Source of the DNA: Bacillota bacterium
GTDB taxonomy: Bacteria > Bacillota_E > Symbiobacteriia > Symbiobacteriales > Symbiobacteriaceae
NCBI GenBank assembly: GCA_003242675.1
Contig: QGVE01000018.1
Coordinates: 1 to 27,329, forward strand
Direction: 5' to 3'
DNA: 27,329 nucleotides
Part shown: one piece after another, positions 1 through 7,609 of the stretch
Position numbering within the stretch: the first letter of the stretch is position 1
Layout: each line of letters begins with the position of its first letter
Program-made: the position numbers and the translations under genes
Notes under the pieces: generated by a model
What the model was told of the DNA's origin: nothing
Databases searched by the model: none
The model's input: only the letters and a program-made list of their open reading frames with translations

Positions 1-119
1 CGCTTCGGCGGATCAGCGGCGGGGTCGCCCCGGGGCAGCATGCGTCTCAGGGAAACAAGTTCGTGTGTTCAAGGACTGGCGGGTTGACGCGGCGATTGCG
101 GCCCCGCCACGTGTTCCCT

Positions 120-605
120 TTAGCGGTGATACGGCTCCCCCCGATTGATCTTAAACCCCCGATAAATCTGCTCCAGCAAAATGAGCGGCACCATCTGATG
201 CAGGAATGTCATCCGCCCCAGCGAGAGCACCGTGTCCGCCCGGGCCAGCACGGCCGGGTCCAGCCCCAGCGAACCGCCGATGACGAAGGCCAGGTTCGCG
301 TCCCCCTGCAGCGCCCGCTCCGCCAGGAAGGCCGCCAGCTCCTCCGACGAAAACTGCCGCCCGCGCCCGTCCAGCACCACCACGTGCTCCTGGCCGCCCT
401 GGTCCAGGGCGCGCAGGATCCGCTCCCCCTCCCGCTTCATCACCTGCGCCTCCTGCGCGGGCGAGGCGCCGTCCGGGATCGGTTCGTCCGGCACCGTCAC
501 GATCTCCACCCGGGCGTAGGGGCGCAGCCGCTTCAGGTACTCCTGCACCCCCTCCTGCAGGTAGCGCTCCTTCACCTTGCCCACCGTCACCAGCCGGATC
601 CGCAA
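120..605 (-). CDS. rlmH: 23S rRNA (pseudouridine-1915-N3)-methyltransferase RlmH
   Basis: RlmH is a small SPOUT-fold enzyme that uses S-adenosylmethionine to methylate pseudouridine 1915 in helix 69 of 23S rRNA, acting on assembled 70S ribosomes. The 161-residue product has the family length and marks: N-terminal LRIRLVTVGKVKE, LDGRGRQFSSEELA and FVIGGSLGLDP around the trefoil-knot cofactor site, and the near-invariant C-terminus RGEPYHR. I place the start at a TTG (603-605) because a strong GGAGGGGGTGA ribosome-binding site lies just upstream and homologues begin at this RIRLVTVGK segment; an in-frame extension to 650 would add 15 unfamiliar residues. It is the last gene of the wal-murA-rlmH run, as at the end of the wal region in Bacillus. 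I see no gene between it and the window edge (1-119). Confidence 0.96.
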   Translation of the reverse strand: MRIRLVTVGKVKERYLQEGVQEYLKRLRPYARVEIVTVPDEPIPDGASPAQEAQVMKREGERILRALDQGGQEHVVVLDGRGRQFSSEELAAFLAERALQGDANLAFVIGGSLGLDPAVLARADTVLSLGRMTFLHQMVPLILLEQIYRGFKINRGEPYHR

Positions 606-628
606 GGCGTCACCCCCTCCACATGCGT

Positions 629-656
629 GAGGCGGTGCCCTCCGGGGCACCGCCTC
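629..656 (-). other. Intercistronic hairpin between murA and rlmH
   Basis: A perfect 12-bp inverted repeat (629-640 with 645-656) encloses a four-base loop, 10 bases after the murA stop codon. No T-run follows on the minus strand; the next sequence is the rlmH ribosome-binding site. It is therefore more likely an mRNA-stabilising, processing or attenuation element than a full terminator. The structure is seen directly; the role is inference. Confidence 0.55.
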
Positions 657-666
657 TAGTGTTCCG

Positions 667-1941
667 CTAAACCGCCGCTGCGCCCTTCCGCTCCATCTTC
701 ACATCCGCGCCCAGGGCCAGCAGCTTTTCTTCCAGTTTCTCGTACCCCCGCTGCACGTGCTCCATCCCGTAGATCGTCGTCTCGCCCTCCGCGGCCAGCC
801 CGGCGATCACCAGCGCGGCGCCGGCCCGGATGTCGGTGGCCTCCACCGGCGCCCCGTAGAGCCGCTCCACGCCCTTCACGATGGCCGTGCGGCCCTCGAC
901 CCGGATCTGCGCGCCCATGCGCAGCAGCTCCGGCACGAAGCGGAAGCGGTCCTCGTAGAGGGTCTCGGTGACATAGCTCGTCCCCTCGGCGAGCGAAAGC
1001 AAGGCCGTCATCTGGTTCTGGGCGTCCGTCGGGAAGCCGGGGTACGGCAGCGTCTTCACGTTGACGGCCTTGGGCCGCCCCCGGCCGATCACCCGCACCG
1101 CGTCGCCCATCTCGTGGATCTCCACGCCCGCCTCCCGGAGCTTCGCCATGATCGGCGTCATGTGCGTGGGGATCACATTCTGCAGGATGACGTCGCCCTG
1201 GGTCATCGCCGCGGCCATCATCCAGGTGCCGGCCTCGATGTCATCGGGGATGACCGTCTGCGTCGCCCCGACCAGCCGGTCCACCCCCCGGACCCGGATG
1301 GTGTCGGTGCCCGCGCCGGTCACCTTGCCGCCGCAGGCGTTGATGAAGTTCGCCACCGCCACCACGTGCGGCTCCTTGGCACAGTTCTGGATGACCGTGG
1401 TGCCCTCGGCCAGCGAGGCCGCCAGCATCACCTGGATGGTGGCGCCGACGCTGATGATGTCCAGGTAGACGTTGGCCCCGCGCAGCCGCCTCGCCCGCGC
1501 GTGAATGATCCCGCGATCCACCCAGATCTCCGCCCCCAGGGCGGAGAGCCCCTTGAAGTGCTGGTCCACCGGGCGATGGCCGATCCGGTCCCCGCCGGGC
1601 ATGGGAACGCTCGCCCGCCCGTAGCGCGCGAGCATCACCCCGAGCAGGTAATAGGAAGCGCGAATCGACGACGCGAGCTGGTAGTCCGGCTCGCCGGGCC
1701 GGACCCCATCGGTATGTACGGTGAGGATGCCGTGCACCGGGTCCCAGTCGACTCGGGCGCCCAGTCCGGTGAGCAGCTGCCGGTACACCACCACGTCGTG
1801 AATCTGCGGCACGTTCTCCAGCCGACTCGTCCCGTCTGCGAGCAGCGTTGCGGCAATCAACGGAAGCGTGGCGTTTTTCCGCCCTCCAACCCGAATCGTA
1901 CCCTTCAGCGGGCGGCCGCCGCGAATCCTTAACGTTGTCAA
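667..1941 (-). CDS. murA: UDP-N-acetylglucosamine 1-carboxyvinyltransferase MurA (Asp-type active site)
   Basis: MurA transfers enolpyruvate from phosphoenolpyruvate to UDP-GlcNAc, the first committed step of peptidoglycan synthesis in the cytoplasm. The 424-residue protein is full length and carries the family landmarks: K22-N23 in GRKNATLP, the active-site loop PGGDRIGHRPVDQH around residue 118, PGFPTDAQNQ with the catalytic-base aspartate, EDRFRFVPELLRMGA, and QRGYEKLEEKLLALGA near the end. The residue that is normally cysteine (Cys115 in E. coli, the fosfomycin target) is aspartate here (D118), as in Mycobacterium tuberculosis MurA, so intrinsic fosfomycin resistance is predicted. The start is TTG (1939-1941) with GGAGG eight bases upstream. 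It follows walI by 47 bp, in the slot where Bacillus carries yycJ/walJ, so it is probably transcribed with the wal operon. Confidence 0.96.
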   Translation of the reverse strand: MTTLRIRGGRPLKGTIRVGGRKNATLPLIAATLLADGTSRLENVPQIHDVVVYRQLLTGLGARVDWDPVHGILTVHTDGVRPGEPDYQLASSIRASYYLLGVMLARYGRASVPMPGGDRIGHRPVDQHFKGLSALGAEIWVDRGIIHARARRLRGANVYLDIISVGATIQVMLAASLAEGTTVIQNCAKEPHVVAVANFINACGGKVTGAGTDTIRVRGVDRLVGATQTVIPDDIEAGTWMMAAAMTQGDVILQNVIPTHMTPIMAKLREAGVEIHEMGDAVRVIGRGRPKAVNVKTLPYPGFPTDAQNQMTALLSLAEGTSYVTETLYEDRFRFVPELLRMGAQIRVEGRTAIVKGVERLYGAPVEATDIRAGAALVIAGLAAEGETTIYGMEHVQRGYEKLEEKLLALGADVKMERKGAAAV

Positions 1942-1988
1942 AGCGTTTCCTCCTTGCCGGTCTAGCCACTCTTACTGGGGCATCCAAG

Positions 1989-2843
1989 TCATGATTCTAG
2001 CTCACCGTTAAATGCATTGACATAGTAGACCTGACCATTGTCCAGCGTGATGCGCCACACCGGAACCGTCTCCCACGCGCTGACCTCCCCGGCCGCGGGG
2101 GCCGTCACCGAAGGGCCCGAATAGTAGCCCAGCCGGACGTCCACCACGGTGCGCACCTGACCGCCCGTCTCCAGGTGGCCGGCCAGGCGAAGCAGGGCCT
2201 CGGCAGCGGGGCGGACCGCCTTCGCGGCGCCCTCCTTGAAGCCCACCGGCTCCACCCAGTGGTGGACCACCCGCTCGACGCCCCGCGGCGACAGGTAGAC
2301 GCGCAGGTACCCCGAGAAGACCGGCAACCCGCCGTAGGTGGGCACGAACTCCACCATCGCGCCGTCTTCCCGCAGGAAGATCCCCGAGAGCTGCACGTCG
2401 GCCGGGAACAGCCCGTGCTTCCGCAAGAAATCCTCCGCCGCCTGGCGCAGCAGGAGCCGGTCAGACAGGTCCAACAGGCTCCTCTCCTCCCTGCGGACGG
2501 GCTCCAGAACGGTCTCCCGCGTCGCCGCGTCGTACCGGGAACGCAGTTCCGAAGCGTTAACGGCTCCTACAAAGGGTTCGACCGCCGGATCCGGATTCGT
2601 GGGGTTCAGCCGGAACTCGACGCGCAAAAGGCGCATGGGGCCGGGGGTCTTGGGAAGCGACACGCCGCCGGGCAGGACGATCCCCCGCTCGTCCAGCCGG
2701 GCGCGGAGCTGAACCAGCTGGGAGCGGGCGGTGACCTCGCCGGCGTTCAGGTCGTCCTTCGGACCCCACAGCGCGTACGCCAGCATCGCGTTGACCACGG
2801 CAAACGCCGCGATCAGGATGGCGCGCGCCCGCGTCCAGTCCAC
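1989..2843 (-). CDS. walI: WalI (YycI) two-component regulatory-domain protein
   Basis: WalI/YycI is a single-pass membrane protein that, with WalH/YycH, modulates the sensor kinase WalK. The 284-residue product starts with a short cytoplasmic VDWTRAR segment and one hydrophobic helix (about residues 8-27), followed by an extracytoplasmic domain. The C-terminal half has the YycI look: TYGGLPVFSGYLRVYL, LGYYSG, and a final VPVWRITLDNGQVYYVNAFNGELE. I chose the GTG at 2841-2843 because AGGAGG (2851-2856) lies seven bases upstream and YycI proteins open with a DW motif just before the helix; an extension to 2876 would run through this ribosome-binding site. It is 51 bp downstream of walH, as in Bacillus. 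Confidence 0.88.
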   Translation of the reverse strand: MDWTRARAILIAAFAVVNAMLAYALWGPKDDLNAGEVTARSQLVQLRARLDERGIVLPGGVSLPKTPGPMRLLRVEFRLNPTNPDPAVEPFVGAVNASELRSRYDAATRETVLEPVRREERSLLDLSDRLLLRQAAEDFLRKHGLFPADVQLSGIFLREDGAMVEFVPTYGGLPVFSGYLRVYLSPRGVERVVHHWVEPVGFKEGAAKAVRPAAEALLRLAGHLETGGQVRTVVDVRLGYYSGPSVTAPAAGEVSAWETVPVWRITLDNGQVYYVNAFNGELES

Positions 2844-2894
2844 TACCCCACCTCCTAAACGAAAGAAACCCTGCAAAGGTTACGGCCGTCCGCG

Positions 2895-4256
2895 TCACTG
2901 CACCACTTTCGGCGGAAGCGGGTACTCCCGGGCGACCGCGTTGACGTAGACCTCAACGCTGCCCGCCTGGATGACCCACGTCGGCTCCGCCGTCCAGGGC
3001 TCCCCGGACGCTGCAGGGGGCCGAAGAAGGTAGGTCAGGTACATCGCCCGGATGGGCTCCGTCGACAGGGCAGGCGCCGCCGGGAGGGCATGGGCCAGCG
3101 CGGCCTCCGGCGACATCAGGGGAAGCCAATCGCCGCCAAACGTCACGTTGGCGACGGTCGGGGTGCGCTGGAAGTACACGACCCGCTCCGCCGCCGAGAC
3201 GTGCACCTCCATCGCACCCGGCAGCGACTGGACGGGGTACTTTGACCCCGTATGAACTTCGAAAGCCAGCCGTCCGACGCCTGCCTCCCGCACGTAGCGA
3301 TGGAGCACCACATCCTGGGGCCAGCCGCCCTGCGACACCCACTCGGCCGCAGCCGCCAGCGCGTCCTCCAGGGCGGGCGCAGCGGCCTTGCCGGACCCCT
3401 CGGCCGCCCGGTACTGCAGGATGCCCGACTCGGTGATCCGCAGGAGCCGCCGCCCGTCGGTCAGGCTGCGGGCGTCGTGCTCGTCGATCTGCCGGACGAC
3501 GGTGAGGTCGGGAAAGTATCGGGCCTCCTCCTCCCGCAGGTCGGGCAGCAGGACCGTCACCTGTGCAGCCGGCCACTCCGCCACATCGGGCACCACCACG
3601 CCCGGGGCCGCGGTCACCCCGAGCCCGTCCAGGACCAGCTCCCGGTAAGGGCCGAACAAGGCCGGATCCAGCCGCTCGACGTGGGCCGCCAGGGCCGAGC
3701 GCGGCCCCTCCGGCAGGTCCGTGAGGTACAGGTCGTAGCCGAGCGGACCCGTGAGGTAGACGGCCGGCTGCTCCCCCAGGGTCACGATGATCCGGTCCAC
3801 CAGCAGCGACCCGTTCCGCAGGAGCGGCGCACGCCACTGCAGCAGGCCGGCCCACTGGCTGACCTGCAGGGCCGTGGGCAGGTAGAGCTCCACCGCGGGC
3901 GCCGCCGCGCCCGGGCGGGGCGCCTGGTCGATCAGGGTGGCGCCGCCCTGCACGTTCAGCCCGGTGAGCGCGGTGCGAATCCGCTGCCACACGGTGCTGT
4001 AGGTGGGCGACCCGGCGTGCAGCTCCGCCCGGCGGCCATCGGCGTCCACGACCGCGATGCGCTCGGGCCGGAAGATCTCCGGCATCTCCCGCACGGCGGG
4101 GACCGGCTGCTGCTGCAGGCTGGGCTCGGCGGCGTCCGCGTCGCCGAACAGCGGCTCCGGGTACCAGATCCGCACCGAGAGCGCCACGCTGGTCAGCACC
4201 AGGACGGCGAGCAGGAGGTTGAGCAAGGCCTCCCTCGCCCGGCCGGAGGGCCTCAT
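2895..4256 (-). CDS. walH: WalH (YycH) two-component regulatory protein
   Basis: WalH/YycH is an extracytoplasmic, membrane-anchored regulator of WalK in Gram-positives. This 453-residue protein has a short basic N-terminus (MRPSGRAREA), one membrane helix at about residues 11-28 (LLNLLLAVLVLTSVALSVRIW), then a long exported region with a YycH-like YLTYLLRPP...EPTWVIQAGSVEVYVNA ending. The ATG at 4254-4256 overlaps the walK stop by four bases (ATGA), which suggests translational coupling and fixes the start. Sequence identity to characterised YycH proteins is probably low; the call rests on position between walK and walI, topology, length and the C-terminal pattern. Confidence 0.85.
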   Translation of the reverse strand: MRPSGRAREALLNLLLAVLVLTSVALSVRIWYPEPLFGDADAAEPSLQQQPVPAVREMPEIFRPERIAVVDADGRRAELHAGSPTYSTVWQRIRTALTGLNVQGGATLIDQAPRPGAAAPAVELYLPTALQVSQWAGLLQWRAPLLRNGSLLVDRIIVTLGEQPAVYLTGPLGYDLYLTDLPEGPRSALAAHVERLDPALFGPYRELVLDGLGVTAAPGVVVPDVAEWPAAQVTVLLPDLREEEARYFPDLTVVRQIDEHDARSLTDGRRLLRITESGILQYRAAEGSGKAAAPALEDALAAAAEWVSQGGWPQDVVLHRYVREAGVGRLAFEVHTGSKYPVQSLPGAMEVHVSAAERVVYFQRTPTVANVTFGGDWLPLMSPEAALAHALPAAPALSTEPIRAMYLTYLLRPPAASGEPWTAEPTWVIQAGSVEVYVNAVAREYPLPPKVVQ

Positions 4257-6031
4257 GCCGTGCTCACCCCCTCGGCCGTGGCGGCGGGGAGCGTGAAGGT
4301 GACCGTGGTCCCCCGGTTGACCTCCGAAGCGATCGCGATGGTGCCGCCGGAGAGCTCCACGATCTGCTTGGCGATGGAGAGGCCCAGCCCGGTGCCGCCC
4401 ATGGAGCGGGAGCGGGCCTTGTCCACCCGGTAGAACCGCTCGAAGACCCGCGGCAGGTCCTCGGCTGGGATGCCGATGCCCGTGTCGGCGATCGTGACGC
4501 GCACGGCCTTCGGGCCGTCCGGCGCCACGGTGATGCGGATCTGCCCGCCGTTGGGCGTGAAGTCGATGGCATTGGCCAGCAGGTTGGTGACCACCTGCTG
4601 GATCTTGTCGTAGTCGCAGAGGGCCGGCGGCGTCGCCGGGTCCACCTCCCACTGCACGGAGAGCCGCTTGCGGTCCACCTGCAGCCGCAGCCGGCCCACG
4701 GTCTCCGCCACCAGGGCGCCGATGTCCTGCGGCCCGATGTTCCAGCGCAGCCTCCCCTCGTCCATCTGGGTCAGCCGCAGGAGGTCCCGCACGAGCCGGG
4801 CCATCCGCTCCGTCTCGCCGTCCACCACCCGCAGGAAGCGGTCGCGCACTTCCGGATCCTCGGCGGCGCCGTCCAGCAGGGTCTCCACGTAGCTCTTGAT
4901 CGTCGTCAGGGGGGTCTTCAGCTCGTGCGAGACGTTGGCGACGAACTCGCGCCGCAGGCTCTCCAGCCGCTCCCACTCGGTGATGTCGTGGAAGACGATG
5001 ACCGTGCCGGGGTGCCGTCCGTCGCTCTTCAGGGGAGTGATGTAGGCCTGCAGCACCCGGTCCTTCAGCCGGATCTGGCGGGTGACCGGGGCGCTTTGCT
5101 GCCAGGCCTCCTCCAGGGCCTCCTCCAGCCCGGAGTCCGCGGCGAGCTCCTCAGGCCGGCGCCCGAGCGCCTCCAGCTCCCGGACCTGGAACATCCGCTG
5201 CGCCGCGGGGTTGAGCCGGATGATGCGCCCGACGCCGTTTAGGGCCATCAGGCCGTCGGCCATGTGGGTCAGGATGGCCTCCGCCTGGCTCTTCTCCTCC
5301 TGAATCTCGCTCATCATCTCTTTCAGCTGTCGGCTCATGCGGTTGAACATCTCGGCCAGGCGGCCGATCTCGTCGCTGGACCGGACCGGGATCTGCTGGT
5401 CGAAGTTGCCGCCGGCGATCAGGGCGGCGGTGCGGGTCAGCTCCCGGATGGGCCCGGTGATCGTGCGCGCCAGGGCGATGCCCAGCACGACGGTCGAGGC
5501 CATGGCGACCAGGGTCGCGACCAGCAGGATGTCCCGCAGGTCCTGCAGGCGCGCGTAGGCCTCCTCCAGGGAGTCCTTCAGGTAGATCACCCCGATGACG
5601 TTGCCGGCCTCGGTGATCGGCACCGCCTCGTAGGCCATCCGCTGCGTGCCTTCCCGGCCGATCCGCCGGTTCGTGTTGCCGAAGAACGCCGGCGAGACGT
5701 CGTCGTGGCTGAACTTCAAGCCCAGAAGCTCGTCCCGGTTGGCGACGCGCGCGGTGGCGCCGATGACGACGCCGTTGGCGTCCAGCACCAGCACCTCGCC
5801 CGGCCAGCGCTCCATGTACCGCTCAACCGCCTCGGGGTCGAGGCGGTCGTTCACGACGAAGTTGGAGAGCTGCCCGGCGAGGAGCTGCGCGCTCTGGTGC
5901 AGGTCGTCCTGCACTTTCCCGATGTAGCTGCGCTCCAGCTCGCGCAGGAGGTAGAGGCTCGCCAGCTCCATCGCGACGACGATCAGGAGGAGGTAGACCA
6001 CCACCAGCTTCCCCTGAATGCTGCGGAACAC
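4253..6031 (-). CDS. walK: Sensor histidine kinase WalK (YycG)
   Basis: WalK senses the state of the cell wall or lipid II and phosphorylates WalR; it is usually essential in low-GC Gram-positives. Domains in order: first membrane helix about residues 8-28, extracytoplasmic sensor domain 30-165, second helix 168-188, HAMP 189-245 (TGPIRELT...SSDEIGRLAEMFN), cytoplasmic PAS about 250-350, HisKA with phospho-acceptor H369 in FVANVSHELKTPLTTIKSY, and an ATPase domain with N box NLLANAIDFTPNGG, G1 DTGIGIP, F box FERFYR and G2 GGTGLGLSI. Length 592 matches the family. Two close GTG starts are possible (6029-6031 or 6038-6040); the inner one has better spacing to GGAGAGG. It begins 17 bases after the walR stop and overlaps walH by four. 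Confidence 0.96.
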   Translation of the reverse strand: MFRSIQGKLVVVYLLLIVVAMELASLYLLRELERSYIGKVQDDLHQSAQLLAGQLSNFVVNDRLDPEAVERYMERWPGEVLVLDANGVVIGATARVANRDELLGLKFSHDDVSPAFFGNTNRRIGREGTQRMAYEAVPITEAGNVIGVIYLKDSLEEAYARLQDLRDILLVATLVAMASTVVLGIALARTITGPIRELTRTAALIAGGNFDQQIPVRSSDEIGRLAEMFNRMSRQLKEMMSEIQEEKSQAEAILTHMADGLMALNGVGRIIRLNPAAQRMFQVRELEALGRRPEELAADSGLEEALEEAWQQSAPVTRQIRLKDRVLQAYITPLKSDGRHPGTVIVFHDITEWERLESLRREFVANVSHELKTPLTTIKSYVETLLDGAAEDPEVRDRFLRVVDGETERMARLVRDLLRLTQMDEGRLRWNIGPQDIGALVAETVGRLRLQVDRKRLSVQWEVDPATPPALCDYDKIQQVVTNLLANAIDFTPNGGQIRITVAPDGPKAVRVTIADTGIGIPAEDLPRVFERFYRVDKARSRSMGGTGLGLSIAKQIVELSGGTIAIASEVNRGTTVTFTLPAATAEGVSTA

Positions 6032-6048
6032 GCCGTCCACCCTCTCCG

Positions 6049-6747
6049 TCAGTCGAACCGCTGGAAGTAGTAGCCGACCCCCCGCCGCGTCTTGATGTAC
6101 TCCGGCTGAGCGGTGTTGTCCTCGAGCTTCTCCCGCAGCCTGCGCACGGTCACGTCCACCGTGCGCACGTCGCCGTAGTAGTCGTAGCCCCAGACCTCCT
6201 GCAGGAGCGCCTCGCGCGAGAAGACCTGGCCGGCGTGGGCCACGAGGAAGCGGAGCAGCTCGAACTCCCGGGGGGTCAGCTCCACCAGCTTGTCGCCCTT
6301 GCGCACTTCGTAGCTCGTCAGGTTGATGGTGATGTCGCCCTGCCGCAGGATCTCCGGGGAGGATGCCCGGCTGCTGGCCGCCGCCCGGGTGCGCCGGAGG
6401 ATCGCGCGCACGCGCGCGATCAGCTCCCGCGGGCTGAACGGCTTGGTCACGTAGTCGTCCGCCCCGAGCTCCAGCCCCAGGACCTTGTCCACCTCGTCCT
6501 CCTTGGCCGTCAGCATCAGGATCGGCACCGCGGAGAACTTGCGGATCTCCCGGCACACCGAGAAGCCATCCAGCTTGGGCAGCATGATGTCGAGGATGAC
6601 CAGGTCGAAATGCGACGCCCGGGCCTTGGCCACGGCCTCCTCGCCGTCGAAGGCCATGTCCACCGCAAAGCCCTCGCGCTCGAAGCTGAACTTCAGGATC
6701 TCGGCTATGGGACGCTCGTCGTCGACCACCAGGATGCGATCCGCCAT
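6049..6747 (-). CDS. walR: Response regulator WalR (YycF), OmpR/PhoB family
   Basis: WalR is the DNA-binding partner of WalK and controls autolysin and cell-wall genes. The 232-residue product has a receiver domain (ILVVDDERP; phospho-acceptor D53 in VILDIMLPKLDG; MLTAKEDEVDK; K102 in VTKPFS) and an OmpR-type winged helix (LTPREFELLRFLVAHAGQVFSREALLQEVWGYDYYGDVRTVDVTVRRLREKLE, ending in TRRGVGYYF). Both halves match WalR closely. The ATG at 6745-6747 is preceded by GAGGAGAGG; an in-frame extension to 6795 adds residues not seen in the family. It is the first gene of the apparent walRKHI-murA-rlmH operon. I could not find a convincing promoter in the 154 bp upstream. Confidence 0.97.
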   Translation of the reverse strand: MADRILVVDDERPIAEILKFSFEREGFAVDMAFDGEEAVAKARASHFDLVILDIMLPKLDGFSVCREIRKFSAVPILMLTAKEDEVDKVLGLELGADDYVTKPFSPRELIARVRAILRRTRAAASSRASSPEILRQGDITINLTSYEVRKGDKLVELTPREFELLRFLVAHAGQVFSREALLQEVWGYDYYGDVRTVDVTVRRLREKLEDNTAQPEYIKTRRGVGYYFQRFD

Positions 6748-6851
6748 GTCGTCCTCTCCTCGCTCACTCTTCCAGCAGGCCTTTTCGCTCCGCAAGGCGC
6801 CCGATCCTTCCGCCCGCGGGCGGCGGCGACCCGGCAGACTCTGGCAGGCAC

Positions 6852-6880
6852 GAAAAGAAGAGGCCGCCCGAGCGGGCAGC
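6852..6880 (-). terminator. Probable intrinsic terminator of the ypiB-like gene
   Basis: About 22 bp after the ypiB-like stop, a 7-bp GC-rich stem (63-69 with 74-80 in the 6800s, one G-U pair, four-base loop) is followed on the minus strand by CTCTTCTTTTC. This would separate the gene from the wal operon, although read-through is possible. Confidence 0.6.
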
Positions 6881-6901
6881 CCCGTGCGGCGTATCTTCGG
6901 T

Positions 6902-7405
6902 TCAGCGCATCCGGCGCAGCTCGGCCGACAGCTGTTCGAACCGTTTCCGGTCGCGTTCGTCCAGGGCGCGATCGATCTCCCGCAGGAGCTCCTGCCGGCG
7001 CGTCAGGCGCTCCAGATCCTCCTGGAACACCTCGTCGTGCCAGCGGGCGAGCATGCGGAGAAACTCCTCCCGCTCCTCGCTCCAGGGCGGCGGGGCGGTG
7101 GAGAGGCAGAGGCCGATGCGCTCCGGCAGCGACTTCATGAGCTCCACCACGGCCTGGGAGGTCTTGGTGTAGATCTTGTCCCCGCGGCGAAACAGGAACG
7201 GCCACGTCCCCGAGCCCTTGGCCGACACCAGAATGGCGCAGTCGTAGCCCGAGAGATCCGACACCAGGTCGGTGCGACGGAGGATTTCCTCCTTGGACAG
7301 CATGAACTGGAGGAAGCCGCGCGCTTCCGAGAGCTTCGGCTGGTACTGCTCAAGGAAGGCCTTGATCTGGTCCGCCTTGCTCTTGGTCCCCCTTGGCCTC
7401 TCCAT
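6902..7405 (-). CDS. YpiB-like protein (UPF0302 plus IDEAL-type C-terminus)
   Basis: This 167-residue cytoplasmic protein resembles the YpiB/UPF0302 family of Firmicutes. Its N-terminal part (IKAFLEQYQPKLSEARGFLQFMLSKEEIL, then YDCAILVSAKGSGTWPFLFRRGDKIYT) has the layout of the YpiB N-terminal domain. Its end (LLREIDRALDERDRKRFEQLSAELRRM) looks like an IDEAL domain, a short helical module found at the C-terminus of this family. The molecular function of YpiB is not established. The ATG has GGGGAGG seven bases upstream. It is flanked by terminators on both sides and is probably monocistronic. Assignment is by eye from local patterns; an orphan small protein is the alternative. Confidence 0.6.
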   Translation of the reverse strand: MERPRGTKSKADQIKAFLEQYQPKLSEARGFLQFMLSKEEILRRTDLVSDLSGYDCAILVSAKGSGTWPFLFRRGDKIYTKTSQAVVELMKSLPERIGLCLSTAPPPWSEEREEFLRMLARWHDEVFQEDLERLTRRQELLREIDRALDERDRKRFEQLSAELRRMR

Positions 7406-7562
7406 ACCGCAACCTCCCCGGAGATGGACTCAAAACGGGAAAAGGGACCGAAAGTTTCTTGAAAGATTCGACCACTCCGCGCCGTTCTCCTTCTGCCGGA
7501 ACGCGCCTGGCTGCGATTGGTCGGTCGTGCACTAGCCTCCCCGTGCGCCCGGCCGGGCATGC

Positions 7563-7593
7563 AGAAAGGCCGCCGGCAGACCTGCCGACGGCC
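7563..7593 (-). terminator. Intrinsic terminator after the LysM/G5/M23 peptidase gene
   Basis: A 12-bp GC-rich inverted repeat (7568-7579 with 7582-7593, one G-U pair, minimal loop) starts 17 bp after the peptidase stop codon and is followed on the minus strand by TTTCTG. It is a strong hairpin with a short T-tract. Confidence 0.75.
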
Positions 7594-7609
7594 TGGACGG
7601 CTCTCTCCT

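Noticed and set aside
757..1932. Long open frames opposite murA and other minus-strand genes
   Set aside because: These are the usual antisense and out-of-frame shadows of GC-rich coding DNA, lacking domains and ribosome-binding sites.
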